DNA of 64,000 nt from Allomuricauda sp. TY007 (GCF_010468565.1 NZ_WUEG01000005.1:124001-188000); one strand, 5' to 3'; shown: positions 1 to 8,543, counted from the first letter of the stretch. Translations and numbers: made by a program. The notes: a model not told the origin generated them from the letters alone.

Positions 1-309
1 GTAGCGGAACTCATTCAAGGAAATCACACCTTCGGACTTTGCGTTGATGTCAATGATAGCCTCACGGTCTGTCATGTGAACTACTTTTCCTTCAACTACT
101 TCCTCGTCGGCAGTGTCCACAAAGTTTTCCTCTACAAGTGTTTCAAATTCCTTGAGCTTCGTATCGTCCACTCGCTCAATTCCTTCTTCGTACTTGTCCC
201 AATCAAAATTCTCAAGAAATTCCTGAGGATCTTGTTTGGGTTCTGTTTCTTTTACTTCTGGTGCTGCGGCAGTTTCTTCTACCTCAACGTTTTGTTTTTC
301 TTCAGCCAT
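1..309 (-). CDS. rpsA: 30S ribosomal protein S1, N-terminal part (runs off window)
   Basis: Reading the minus strand from the ATG at 309 gives 103 codons that continue past base 1. The acidic start (MAEEKQNVEVEET), the segment EFLENFDWDKYEEGIERVDD and the first S1-like motif (VVEGKVVHMTDREAIIDI) are typical of flavobacterial ribosomal protein S1, whose repeated OB-fold domains bind mRNA at the 30S subunit. Only the leader and the start of the first S1 domain are present. It diverges from the LysM gene, with 257 bp between the two starts that must hold both promoters. Identity is secure from the N-terminus alone. Confidence 0.93.
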   Translation of the reverse strand, partial: MAEEKQNVEVEETAAAPEVKETEPKQDPQEFLENFDWDKYEEGIERVDDTKLKEFETLVEENFVDTADEEVVEGKVVHMTDREAIIDINAKSEGVISLNEFRY

Positions 310-566
310 GCTGCTGATCAAAATTTGTATTCCACGTTTTACAAGAGCCAAACAATTACCGCGGAAGTGGTTTTTAAAATGATTTTCTTAATTCCCTTTT
401 CTCTTGCCTCCTTGCCAAAAGGGGTGCAAAAATACAATTAAATTATTGATATACAAAGTCTACAAGCAAGGTTTACACAAAAAAAGTATTACAATTATTT
501 AATAGTAAAATTTGAACATATTAACTATCTTGAGAATTCTAATTGTTAACTGTAAAAAATCGAATT

Positions 567-947
567 ATGAGTGTAAAAGCAAAATATCAACCTGTATTGG
601 ATCTAGGTGAAAAATTGAATGTGAAAAATGGCGATGTAAATGTTGAAGGCGATATCTTAAAAATAAAGGGAATGACCAAGACCCAATATGAGAAGAACCT
701 TTTATGGGACAAGATCAAGGAAATTGGAGGTGAGAAGCCATCGGACATTAAGGCCAATATTACTGTGGAAGACGAATCCGTTTACCACAGACATACGGTG
801 AAGAGCGGGGAATCCTTGAGCAAAATTGCGAAGCATTACTATGGCGACCCAATGAAGTACACCAAAATTTTTGATGCGAACACCAATATTTTAAAGGACC
901 CGAACGTAATCCACCCCGATCAGGTGTTGGTGATTCCGAATTTGTAA
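567..947 (+). CDS. BON/LysM domain protein (Kbp/YgaU-like)
   Basis: This 126-aa protein has an N-terminal BON-like half (about residues 1-70) followed by a C-terminal LysM domain (about 75-125: HTVKSGESLSKIAKHYYGD, then IHPDQVLVIPNL). There is no signal peptide, so it is probably cytoplasmic. The same BON plus LysM order is found in the E. coli potassium-binding protein Kbp (YgaU), making that the best guess. I start it at ATG 567 (MSVKAKYQ); the longer frame from TTG 543 only adds eight poor residues. A strong hairpin terminator follows. LysM proteins usually bind peptidoglycan, so a wall-related role cannot be excluded. Confidence 0.85.
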   Translation: MSVKAKYQPVLDLGEKLNVKNGDVNVEGDILKIKGMTKTQYEKNLLWDKIKEIGGEKPSDIKANITVEDESVYHRHTVKSGESLSKIAKHYYGDPMKYTKIFDANTNILKDPNVIHPDQVLVIPNL

Positions 948-999
948 AAACATCGTCAGTTCGAGCATTTCCGTGGCGTTCGATTGACTAAGTTATAGA

Positions 1000-1024
1000 A
1001 AAAGGCGCCCAAAGAGCGCCTTTT
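1000..1024. terminator. Bidirectional intrinsic terminator
   Basis: A 9-bp perfect stem (AAAAGGCGC / GCGCCTTTT) encloses a 7-nt loop, with A-rich and T-rich flanks that read as a terminator on both strands. It lies between the converging LysM gene and the SulP gene. Confidence 0.85.
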
Positions 1025-1168
1025 CTATTTTTGGGGTTTTCCACAATCATTTAAAACCCGTGCTGTGTCAACTCAGCTATTATATCCATCAATCCATACT
1101 AAAGTTTTAACCAAAAGAATACTTACATCACTTATCGCATGCTAAAAAGCATTAAAAAAGATGTTTGG

Positions 1169-3037
1169 TCAATCAATGAGTCTCCTGTCCTTGCTTTTAA
1201 TAAATGCCGTACATTCCTCAAAATCATCAAATATTTGATCCTCAGAAACCAATGATGGAATCAAGTTTACCCGCTCCATCATATACTTGGGCTGCTCTTG
1301 GACATGTACCAAAAGTACGGTAATACCTTCATTTTTAAGGTCTATCAATACATCCTCAAGGGTATACAGTCCGGATTGGTCCAAATACTGCATCCGATCC
1401 ATTCGGATTATCACCGTAGAGGCGGTTTTTGGTATTTGTTTGGCCAATTGTTGAAACTCGCTTGTAAATCCAAAAAACAAAGGTCCTTTTAAATGTTTGA
1501 TGAAGACCTCTTTTTTAAGATGTTCCGGAAAATTGGCCTCGTCTGCCCATCCCTTTTCTTCCGACAATGTTTTGACATCCGACCTTTTGGCCGTTAGGTC
1601 GCCCATTTTTTTCATGAACATTAGGGAAGCGATAACCAAACCAATTCCCACGGCATACACCAGATTCCAAATGGAGGACAACACCATAACGACCAACATA
1701 ATTACCACTTCGGAACTTATCTTAAAAGGTCCGAATTTGACATCTCTGGGCAGGTACGGTATGGCTTTGAGTCCCTTATAATCAATAACCCCAATACCCA
1801 CGGTAACCAGTATACCGGCAAGAACGGCGGCAGGTATTTTGGATGCAATCGGTCCCAAGGCCAACAATACGACCAATAACAGAATTCCTGCAATCATCCC
1901 TGACAGTCTGGTCCTGCCACCGGCATTGATGTTGACCACGGTTCGAATTGTCGCCCCTGCGCCAGGAATACCCCCAAAAATTGCTGCAATACTGTTTCCA
2001 ATTCCCTGTCCCATCAATTCTTTGTTTGGCTTGTGCTGTGTTTTGGTCATGTTGTCCGCTACCACAGAAGTCAATAGCGAATCTATGGCTCCCAAAAGAG
2101 CCAGTGTCAAGGCCGTAAAAACATAGGGAGTTACTGAGCTCAATTTAAATTCACTAAAAATTTCCAGATGGGGAACAGGAAAACCGCTGGGTATTTGTTG
2201 TATGGGCCTGTAATCCAGTCCAAACCCATAGGCCACCCCAGAAACGACCAATAGAGCCACCAATGCACTTGGAATAGCGGTTGTAATTCTTTTAAAGCCA
2301 TAGATGATCACAATAGTGGACAATGCCAAGGCTAGTTCCAACCAATCTATCTGTTGTAAGGCCCTTGGCAATACCTTTATCGTACCAACAACCCCTGAAG
2401 CATCTTTATTTGCCAAGGTTTGGGCTTCTCTCTGGATATTTTCCTCGGAGACCTCCCCGGCCCTATCAATGGTTTCTTGAAAATCCTCAAGTACAAGTAC
2501 CCCTTCATTGGATTCTTCCTGAAGAATATTTTTTAGAATAACCTCTTCCGCCTGGGGTCTATATTGATCCACAAATGCTATATCCTCCTTTGGGTAATAG
2601 CCTATGGAAGGTAACATTTGGGTAACAAGAATGATTACCCCAATAGCCGTCATAAAGCCTGAGACCACGGGGTATGGAATATAGCGAATGTATTTTCCAA
2701 GCCCTGCAAGTCCCAATATGACCTGTATTAGCCCCGCCAATAGAAACACCAGTAAAATGGCCGGCAATGCTTTCTCAAGATTACCATCGTTTATGGCCAC
2801 AATACCGGCAACAACAACCATACTAACGGCGGTCATGGGAGCTGTAGGTCCGGATATCTGGGTATTGGTGCCACCAAACAAGGCTGCGAAAAAACTAATG
2901 AATATGGCACCGTACAACCCGGCACTGGGTCCCATGCCCGAGCTGACACCAAAGGCCAGCGCCAAGGGCAAGGCTACAATACCCGCAGTAATACCACCAA
3001 ATAAATCTCCTTTAAAATTGGCAAAAAAATCCTTCAT
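1169..3037 (-). CDS. SulP family inorganic anion transporter with STAS domain
   Basis: This 622-aa inner-membrane protein belongs to the SulP/SLC26 family. The N-terminus (LFGGITAGIVALPLALAFGV, then GLYGAIF and TQISGPTAPM) is the signature of the family's first helices, and a C-terminal STAS domain occupies about residues 500-615 (FKGPLFF-type strand, DRMQYLDQSGLYTLEDV). SulP proteins carry sulfate, bicarbonate or other anions; the substrate cannot be told from sequence. An insert of about 70 residues (roughly 155-225, rich in Glu) sits between membrane segments. The gene is the last of a minus-strand group behind gdhA, the GreA-like gene and a 133-aa unknown, 103 bp downstream of the latter, so it may have its own promoter or be part of that operon. 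Confidence 0.93.
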   Translation of the reverse strand: MKDFFANFKGDLFGGITAGIVALPLALAFGVSSGMGPSAGLYGAIFISFFAALFGGTNTQISGPTAPMTAVSMVVVAGIVAINDGNLEKALPAILLVFLLAGLIQVILGLAGLGKYIRYIPYPVVSGFMTAIGVIILVTQMLPSIGYYPKEDIAFVDQYRPQAEEVILKNILQEESNEGVLVLEDFQETIDRAGEVSEENIQREAQTLANKDASGVVGTIKVLPRALQQIDWLELALALSTIVIIYGFKRITTAIPSALVALLVVSGVAYGFGLDYRPIQQIPSGFPVPHLEIFSEFKLSSVTPYVFTALTLALLGAIDSLLTSVVADNMTKTQHKPNKELMGQGIGNSIAAIFGGIPGAGATIRTVVNINAGGRTRLSGMIAGILLLVVLLALGPIASKIPAAVLAGILVTVGIGVIDYKGLKAIPYLPRDVKFGPFKISSEVVIMLVVMVLSSIWNLVYAVGIGLVIASLMFMKKMGDLTAKRSDVKTLSEEKGWADEANFPEHLKKEVFIKHLKGPLFFGFTSEFQQLAKQIPKTASTVIIRMDRMQYLDQSGLYTLEDVLIDLKNEGITVLLVHVQEQPKYMMERVNLIPSLVSEDQIFDDFEECTAFIKSKDRRLID

Positions 3038-3140
3038 AAAAATGTTGATTGTTTATCTAATCGACCTAAGGCGTAACTATTTTTAGGAAAGCGTATTCTA
3101 CCCTACCTTCAAATTTGTGCTATTCGCCAATCAGTCCTTG

Positions 3141-3542
3141 TTATTGAGGTTTTCTGTTGAAGCGTTCCAAAATCTTGGAGAACAGCAACAATTTAATTTG
3201 TGCATAGTTTTTTATATGGCCCATATAACCATCGCGATTTTTTTCATGGGTATTGAGGTAATAGGCATCACACTCCATGGTATCGCATTCGAAGGCATTC
3301 AACATAGTACGTTCATAACGGTACAATGTTCCCAATCGAAGTTGATTTTCCCTTTGGATCACCAAAAGCCTTTGATGCATTGAGGGATTCCCCAATAACC
3401 GTTTTTCCAACTGGATCAAATACTGCAGTTCTTCATTGATCCCTTCCATGGTCTCGGTCCAATTGCTTATTTCCAGTTTGTCCTTTTTACTTATAATCCG
3501 ATTTATGGATTCATGCAAGTAGGGTCTGTTCACCGATTTCAT
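3141..3542 (-). CDS. Hypothetical protein, 133 aa, coupled to the GreA/Rnk-like gene
   Basis: I do not recognise a family. The protein is charged and predicted helical throughout, with an N-terminal KSVNRPYLHESINRI and a region rich in Leu/Gln (LQYLIQLEKRLLGN, MHQRLLVIQ) that could form a coiled coil. There is no signal peptide or membrane segment, so it should be cytoplasmic. Its ATG overlaps the stop of the upstream GreA-like gene as ATGA, which implies translational coupling and a possible shared role. Two cysteines (FECDTMECDAYY) are close together. No catalytic motif is visible. Confidence 0.75.
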   Translation of the reverse strand: MKSVNRPYLHESINRIISKKDKLEISNWTETMEGINEELQYLIQLEKRLLGNPSMHQRLLVIQRENQLRLGTLYRYERTMLNAFECDTMECDAYYLNTHEKNRDGYMGHIKNYAQIKLLLFSKILERFNRKPQ

Positions 3543-3958
3543 AGTACACTGTTTAGGTTGATGGACTCATTTTCTTGTTCTATATGCTCAATGGTCAGTT
3601 TCTGGTTGCCGGACGGAAATTCCCAAACAATGGAATCCCCTTTGGCATAGCCCATCACCGCGGCCCCCATAGGAGTCAATATAGATATACAGTTGTTCTT
3701 CACATCGCTTTTGCTGGGTAGTACCAACTTAAATTTTTTATGCCATCCATTCTCGGAGACAACAGTGATATTTGAATTGAACCGTATCACATCCTTGGGC
3801 ATATCATCCTGATCTAAGATTTTTGCGGTCTCCAATTCTTCCGCCAACTTCCTTACCGATTTTTTCCATGTATTGTCCAGATGGTACCCAGAAAGGTTCA
3901 TCAGCCTTTTGAGAAGTACATATTCCTTTTTTTCTATCAACAAACTGCCGTATTTCAT
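3539..3958 (-). CDS. GreA/GreB-Rnk-like transcription elongation factor family protein
   Basis: The C-terminal half (about 60-135) carries the FKBP-like fold of GreA/GreB and Rnk: KFKLVLPSKSDVKNNCISILTP is cut by family-typical TPMGAAVMGYAKGDSIVWEFPSG, the usual loop seen in Gre C-terminal domains. The N-terminal half (MKYGSLLIEKKEYVLLKRLM) is short and is not the long GreA coiled coil with its acidic tip, so transcript-cleavage activity is doubtful and an Rnk-like RNA-polymerase-binding role is more likely. It sits 71 bp after gdhA on the same strand and overlaps the next gene by 4 bp. Such small Gre-like genes are common next to stress genes in Bacteroidota. Confidence 0.82.
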   Translation of the reverse strand: MKYGSLLIEKKEYVLLKRLMNLSGYHLDNTWKKSVRKLAEELETAKILDQDDMPKDVIRFNSNITVVSENGWHKKFKLVLPSKSDVKNNCISILTPMGAAVMGYAKGDSIVWEFPSGNQKLTIEHIEQENESINLNSVL

Positions 3959-4029
3959 AGTATCGATTTTAAAGCATTATGGGTTTTACTGTTATACCTC
4001 CAGCTAAACCCTTACATTTTATAGGTCCA

Positions 4030-5322
4030 TTATGGAAATATGCCCCTTTGAACATAGGTATCCTCAAGTCGCTCTATGGCGATAACAAAGGCTGCTGTTC
4101 GCATGTCCAGGTTTTTTGTTTTCGTTTTCTGAACCACCTTGTTGAACGATTCCCGCATCTTTCTTTCCAGTTTTTCCAATACTTCGTCCAAATGCCATAT
4201 TTCACCATTGCGGTTTTGCAACCATTCAAAGTAACTACCTATAACACCACCTGAATTGCACAGGATATCCGGTATGATATCAATACCTCGGTTTAGAAGA
4301 ATCTCTTCCGCCTTTACATCGGTTGGCCCATTGGCACCTTCCGCGATTAGGCTGGCCTTAATTTTATGGGCATTGTCCACCGTAATCTGGTTGCCCAAGG
4401 CAGCGGGAATACAGATATCACAATCCAAACCAAAAAAATCGGTGTTATCAATAGGATTTGCCCCAGCAAAGCCAGAGATACTTCCTTTATTGGCCTTTGC
4501 ATATTCCAAAAGATTTTCTGGGGAAATGCCCTCTTCGTTATGGATACTTCCATAGGCATCCTGTACAGCGGTCAGTATCGCTCCCTCTTTTTTTAGGAAA
4601 TAGGCCGCCCAATAGCCTACATTACCAAATCCCTGTACAATGAACTTTTTACCTTTTAAGTCAATCCCTTTGTGTTCCGCCCAAAATTTGATAGTCAGAA
4701 AAACACCATAGCCCGTTGCCCGGTCTCTTCCTTCGGAACCACCGGCACCAATGGGTTTGCCCGTGACCACATGCAGATTCTTCGAGCGTTCGTTGGGGGA
4801 TTTGGTGGACATATAGGTATCCAATATCCAGGCCATCGTCTGGGGATTGGTATTGACGTCCGGCGCTGGGATATCCAGTTCCGGTCCAATATTGTCACCA
4901 AGGGCGTATGTAAACCTTCTGGTAATCCGTTGCAGTTCATCTTGGGAATATTTGGTGGGATCCAATTGTATCCCTCCCTTGGCTCCACCATAGGGCAATC
5001 CTGCCAAAGAGGTTTTCCAGGTCATCCACATGGCCAAGGCTCTGGCCGCATCAATATCTACAGTAGGGTGGTAACGCAATCCACCTTTGTAGGGCCCTAG
5101 AGCATTATTGTGCTGAACCCGGTAGCCTGTGAAAATTTCTACTTCGCCATTATCCATTCGCACTGGAAAATGAACCACAAATTCATTATTGGTAACTTCA
5201 AGGATTTTTCTAATGTTGGTATTGAGTTCAATAATATTGGCTGCATTGTTGAACTGGCGCATTACATTGTCCAACATCCCTTGTTTTGGTTGCTTTTTTT
5301 TAGATGTTATCGTTGTTGTCAT
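4030..5322 (-). CDS. gdhA: Glu/Leu/Phe/Val dehydrogenase, glutamate dehydrogenase type
   Basis: This 430-aa cytoplasmic enzyme is a short (hexameric) glutamate dehydrogenase that interconverts glutamate and 2-oxoglutarate plus ammonia. Family signatures are present: the substrate region GPYKGGLRYHPTVDIDAARALA, the catalytic-lysine segment LPYGGAKGGIQLDP, and the Rossmann motif GFGNVGYWAA, followed by the C-terminal EGANGPT. I start at the ATG at 5322 (MTTTITSKK); the nine extra upstream codons are not family-like. Cofactor preference (NAD or NADP) cannot be fixed from sequence. A 52-aa four-cysteine gene begins the apparent transcript just upstream, and an NtrC-type regulator lies beyond it, which would suit nitrogen control. 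Confidence 0.93.
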   Translation of the reverse strand: MTTTITSKKKQPKQGMLDNVMRQFNNAANIIELNTNIRKILEVTNNEFVVHFPVRMDNGEVEIFTGYRVQHNNALGPYKGGLRYHPTVDIDAARALAMWMTWKTSLAGLPYGGAKGGIQLDPTKYSQDELQRITRRFTYALGDNIGPELDIPAPDVNTNPQTMAWILDTYMSTKSPNERSKNLHVVTGKPIGAGGSEGRDRATGYGVFLTIKFWAEHKGIDLKGKKFIVQGFGNVGYWAAYFLKKEGAILTAVQDAYGSIHNEEGISPENLLEYAKANKGSISGFAGANPIDNTDFFGLDCDICIPAALGNQITVDNAHKIKASLIAEGANGPTDVKAEEILLNRGIDIIPDILCNSGGVIGSYFEWLQNRNGEIWHLDEVLEKLERKMRESFNKVVQKTKTKNLDMRTAAFVIAIERLEDTYVQRGIFP

Positions 5323-5363
5323 AATTAAATATTTTGGGGTACTGAGCACCTATTTTTCATTGT

Positions 5364-5522
5364 TTAATACATTTCATCCGAAATCACTATAGTGGCTTCT
5401 TTATCATCTTCCAGATAGTGATAGTATTCATTACATAGATTGATATATGATCTTTCTTTTGTCAAAGCACAAAACGATCTGTGAATACAGGTAGAACATA
5501 AGCTGCGTACAAATTCGTTCAT
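5364..5522 (-). CDS. Small four-cysteine protein, 52 aa, upstream of gdhA
   Basis: This gene is short and easily missed. It runs from ATG 5522 to TAA 5364: it begins MNEFVRSLCSTCIHRSFCAL and ends VISDEMY. Cysteines at 9, 12, 18 and 30 (C-x2-C-x5-C-x11-C) could hold zinc or an iron-sulfur cluster. The tail is acidic (YLEDDKEAT). There is no signal peptide. It ends 41 bp before the gdhA start, on the same strand and downstream of a terminator and a possible sigma-54 promoter, so it is probably the first gene of the gdhA transcript. Coding-like composition and position support it as real; the family is unknown to me. Confidence 0.65.
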   Translation of the reverse strand: MNEFVRSLCSTCIHRSFCALTKERSYINLCNEYYHYLEDDKEATIVISDEMY

Positions 5523-5724
5523 AAGACTGTTTATTTTTATGGGTTCTTGTTCTTTTTTATCAGTGAATGGGATATAGTGTTTTAATGGGCCGAAAAACCA
5601 TTATAGGTATTGTAAGTTTCCATATCCCAAAGAGTATCTTATCGTCATTAATGATTTCATATTACAATAGCTCGGGAAGTATTACCTCGACCCGATTGAC
5701 TTAACAACTATTTGGTACACTACA

Positions 5725-5741
5725 TGGCAAATGGCATGCCT
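5725..5741 (-). promoter_or_regulatory. Candidate sigma-54 promoter for the 52-aa protein / gdhA transcript
   Basis: On the minus strand the sequence AGGCATGCCATTTGCC matches the sigma-54 -24/-12 pattern: GG and GC are exactly ten bases apart, and GGCA and TTTGC agree with the consensus. It lies between a terminator and the next minus-strand gene, and an NtrC-type activator is adjacent. The predicted start near 5716 would leave a leader of about 190 nt, which is long. GG-N10-GC can occur by chance. Confidence 0.35.
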
Positions 5742-5813
5742 CGAAAGACAAAAAGAAACACACTTTATTTTAATTCCTTATTATCAGCATTTTACAATAT
5801 TGAAGTGAAGTGC

Positions 5814-5847
5814 TCAAAAAATAAATACCGGGAGTTTTCTACCCGGT
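5814..5847 (-). terminator. Intrinsic terminator of the NtrC-type gene
   Basis: On the minus strand a 6-bp stem (ACCGGG / CCCGGT) with a 9-nt loop is followed by a T-rich tract (TATTTATTTTTT). It begins 20 bp after the regulator's stop codon. Confidence 0.65.
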
Positions 5848-5866
5848 TGGTAAGAAGTTGACCGAA

Positions 5867-7198
5867 TCAATCGAGCTTGTCACGAAGCGTTTTTCGACTA
5901 ATCTGTAAAATCTCTGCAGCTTTGGTCTTGTTCCCTTTGGCATGGAGTAGCACTCGTTTGATATACTTTCTTTCCATATCCTTTAAGGGCATAAATTCCT
6001 CTTCTGGAAAATCTATCTCATATTTTAAAAAGTCTGGTAAGTCCTTGACACCAATTGGGCCATCCGCCATGATTACCGATCGTTGTATGACATTTTCAAG
6101 TTCCCTTATATTTCCCGGCCAAGGATAACGTTTCAGTATTTTCAAGGCTTCAGAATCGATTCGCAACAATTGGTCCCTATACTCCATACCGTATTTTTGA
6201 AGGAACCGATCCACCAGTAGGGGAATATCGGATTTTCGTTTGCGTAATGGGGGCACCTTTATCTCCACAACGGTCAAACGATAATAAAGGTCTTCCCGAA
6301 AGTTTTTTTTCTTGATTTCTTCCAAAAGGTCCATATTGGTGGCCGCAACAATACGTAGATCAACTTTTTCCAAAGTTCTGGAACCGACCTTGGTAATTTC
6401 CTTTTCTTGCAATGCCCTCAATAATTTGGCCTGTACATCCAAACAGGCATTACCTATTTCGTCCAGAAAGAGCGTGCCCCCGGATGCCGCCTGAAAAAAA
6501 CCGTTGCGATTTTGGTCTGCCCCGGTAAAAGCCCCTTTAGTATATCCAAACAATTCCGCTTCTTGCAAGTTATCCGGAATCGCTCCGCAGTTTACTGCAA
6601 TAAAGGGTCCTTTGCTGTATTTTCCCGAGTAGTGGATGGCCCGCGCCACCAATTCCTTTCCAGTACCACTTTCCCCTTGTATCAATACCGTTGCCCTGTT
6701 ATCCTTGACCCTATCTATAATGGTAAGAACTTGATTGAAGGTGGTAGAATCGCCCACCATTTCCTTGAACGGCAGATTTTGCGTTCGGGAAAAAGTAAGT
6801 GCTCCTTGCTGTTCTTGCCTTTTTTCCAATGCTCTCTCCACGGCCAGTTTGAGTTCTGTTTTTGTAAAGGGCTTGGTCATGTAGTCCATGGCACCGGACT
6901 TGAACACTTCCAAGGCACCGTCAACGGATGGGTATCCCGTAACCACCAATTTTGGCATATTGGGGTAATGCTCGTTGGTATACTTTAATAATTGAATGCC
7001 ATCGACTTCCGGCATTTGAATATCCGTAATCAATAGGTCAATGGAAGTATCCTTCAGTATAAACAAGGCTTCCTTAACCGATATCGCCTTAAAAACATGG
7101 TAGTTGAACTCTTTGAGCCTTCTTGCCAACAGTTCCAAAATCTTGATATCATCATCTACAATAAGAATGTTCTCTTTGTTCAATGGCATAAGCATCAA
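5867..7198 (-). CDS. NtrC-family sigma-54-dependent response regulator
   Basis: This 443-aa protein has the full NtrC layout. The receiver domain (about 8-125) carries the acidic pair in VDDD and the phospho-acceptor Asp59 (LLITDI). The AAA+ domain (about 145-375) has Walker A GESGTGKE (175-182), the sigma-54 contact loop GAFTGA (222-227) and Walker B GGTLFLDEI (240-248). A C-terminal Fis-type helix-turn-helix ends with NKTKAAEILQISRKTLRDKL. It should activate sigma-54 promoters when phosphorylated by the histidine kinase directly upstream, whose stop overlaps this start by 4 bp (ATGA). Alternative starts at the second or third Met are equally possible. Targets are not known; gdhA and the universal stress genes are candidates because of nearby GG-N10-GC elements. 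Confidence 0.95.
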   Translation of the reverse strand: MMLMPLNKENILIVDDDIKILELLARRLKEFNYHVFKAISVKEALFILKDTSIDLLITDIQMPEVDGIQLLKYTNEHYPNMPKLVVTGYPSVDGALEVFKSGAMDYMTKPFTKTELKLAVERALEKRQEQQGALTFSRTQNLPFKEMVGDSTTFNQVLTIIDRVKDNRATVLIQGESGTGKELVARAIHYSGKYSKGPFIAVNCGAIPDNLQEAELFGYTKGAFTGADQNRNGFFQAASGGTLFLDEIGNACLDVQAKLLRALQEKEITKVGSRTLEKVDLRIVAATNMDLLEEIKKKNFREDLYYRLTVVEIKVPPLRKRKSDIPLLVDRFLQKYGMEYRDQLLRIDSEALKILKRYPWPGNIRELENVIQRSVIMADGPIGVKDLPDFLKYEIDFPEEEFMPLKDMERKYIKRVLLHAKGNKTKAAEILQISRKTLRDKLD

Positions 7199-8280
7199 TT
7201 TGGAAACTCTATGGTAAAAATAGTTCCTTTTGGCACATTGGGCCTATGCTCAATGGTGCCCTTATAACTTTTGATGATACCGTGAACGACACTTAGGCCA
7301 AGACCTGTCCCTTCCCCGATCGGTTTAGTGGTATAAAAAGGTTCAAACACCTTGTTTTCCTTATCAGGTGCAATGCCTTCTCCTTGATCGATGATATTAA
7401 TGATAACCTTTTGCTTCTCGCTAAATATTTCAACCTTGATTTCTCCCCGTATCGGTGAATAATAGGCCGCGTTCATAATAAGGTTGAACATGACCTGGGT
7501 CAATTGTACGGTATTGGCACGAACCAGTATGTCGCCGCTAGCATAGGATTTGGCAACCGATAATTGTTTAGCCCTAAGGGAAGGTCCCATCAGGCGTATC
7601 ACACTGTCCATTACCCTGTTCAGCTCTACCAATTCCATCTGTTGCGGCATTTCACAGGTAAAGAACATAAGTTTTTTGACAATTTCCCTACTGAAAATGG
7701 CATTGTCCAAAATCGTTTGTAAATCCCTTCTAGTCTTCGTATCTGTAGTTTCATCCAACAATAATTCGGCAAATCCCAAAATATTGGCCAAAGGAGTATT
7801 GAGTTCATGGGCTATTCCAGCGGTAATCTCTCCCATGATATGCAAACGATCATTACGCTCCATCTGCTTTTTCGTTTCTGCTTCGCTATCATGGATCTGC
7901 TTACGTTCCATAAAGTTTCCGACTGCAAGGCATACATTTTTTAACAAGGTTCTTTCTTCTCGAAGAAAATCTTCAAGGGTATAGGCAGAAGCTGGATAAC
8001 CCACGGATATGGTTCCTTCCACCTTATTAAACACAATGACATCACAAGATAGACAGGTCATTTGCTCGTTGAACCCATTGGTTTGCACTTGATATGTACC
8101 AATGGATACTACTGCCTCGGCATCCTCAGGAAACTGCCACCCCCTTTTTAAACAATAGGCAATGGTTTCCAAAGAAGTGGACAGTTCGTCGTATCCGGAA
8201 TTCACAATAATTGAAGTGACCTCGTAGAGACAGGTCAACTCTTTAACCCTTTCCTTTAATTTTTCTTCTGTATTTATCAT
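7195..8280 (-). CDS. Soluble sensor histidine kinase, partner of the NtrC-type regulator
   Basis: This 361-aa kinase has no membrane segment. Residues about 1-130 form a GAF-like sensory part with a CxxC pair (MTCLSCDV, Cys76/79) that could sense redox or bind a metal. HisKA follows, with the phospho-acceptor His158 in GIAHELNTPLANILGF. The ATPase domain has an N box (NLIMNAAYYSP, about 266-275), G1 DQGEG (298-302) and G2 GTGLGLS (324-330). It would phosphorylate the response regulator whose gene overlaps its stop codon. The upstream 786 bp are non-coding and carry two repeat copies; its promoter is there but I could not place it. Confidence 0.93.
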   Translation of the reverse strand: MINTEEKLKERVKELTCLYEVTSIIVNSGYDELSTSLETIAYCLKRGWQFPEDAEAVVSIGTYQVQTNGFNEQMTCLSCDVIVFNKVEGTISVGYPASAYTLEDFLREERTLLKNVCLAVGNFMERKQIHDSEAETKKQMERNDRLHIMGEITAGIAHELNTPLANILGFAELLLDETTDTKTRRDLQTILDNAIFSREIVKKLMFFTCEMPQQMELVELNRVMDSVIRLMGPSLRAKQLSVAKSYASGDILVRANTVQLTQVMFNLIMNAAYYSPIRGEIKVEIFSEKQKVIINIIDQGEGIAPDKENKVFEPFYTTKPIGEGTGLGLSVVHGIIKSYKGTIEHRPNVPKGTIFTIEFPN

Positions 8281-8388
8281 GGTACTTAAAACTTATTGAC
8301 CATTAAGTCGCATGGATCCTTTAATTAATATCTTATTTAAATCACACAGCATTTTGAATCTGTAAATTCGTTTCGAAATAAATAATTT

Positions 8389-8543
8389 CTTGAAACCAAC
8401 TATCCCTAGGGCAAGCCACAGAGGTATTTTGCTCGTTTCATTTTGATACCAAGGTCAAAAACCGAAATTCTATTATTGGATTCCCGTTTTCACGGGAATG
8501 ACAGTTGCAACGGAAACCCCGATGCAAGCATGCAGGGAATTCT
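8389..8543 (+). repeat. Dispersed intergenic repeat, copy A
   Basis: The element starts CTTGAAACCA and ends CAGGGAATTCT. It contains a perfect 8-bp hairpin (ATTCCCGT-TTTC-ACGGGAAT) and, after it, CGGAAACCCCGATGCAAGCA, whose CCCCG-ATGC arm pairs with the following GCATGC-GGG. No open frame is present, so it looks like a REP/MITE-type non-autonomous element. Copy B, 272 bp downstream, matches it over its full length with scattered substitutions. Confidence 0.85.

Larger units (their letters stand above)
5523..5866. other. 344-bp intergenic region between the NtrC-type gene and the small Cys gene
   Basis: No further open frame of convincing composition is seen. The region holds the terminator of the NtrC-type gene near 5827 and a sigma-54-like promoter candidate at 5725-5741, both on the minus strand, and about 200 bp of AT-rich sequence that would form the leader of the 52-aa gene. 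Confidence 0.6.

Noticed and set aside
319..352. TTTG-N22-AAATTTTG upstream of rpsA
   Set aside because: The -7 element has a mismatch and the start would lie only about four bases before the ATG.
1139..1152. ATGCT-AAAA-AGCAT mini-hairpin after the SulP gene
   Set aside because: The T-run lies on the wrong side for a terminator of either neighbour.
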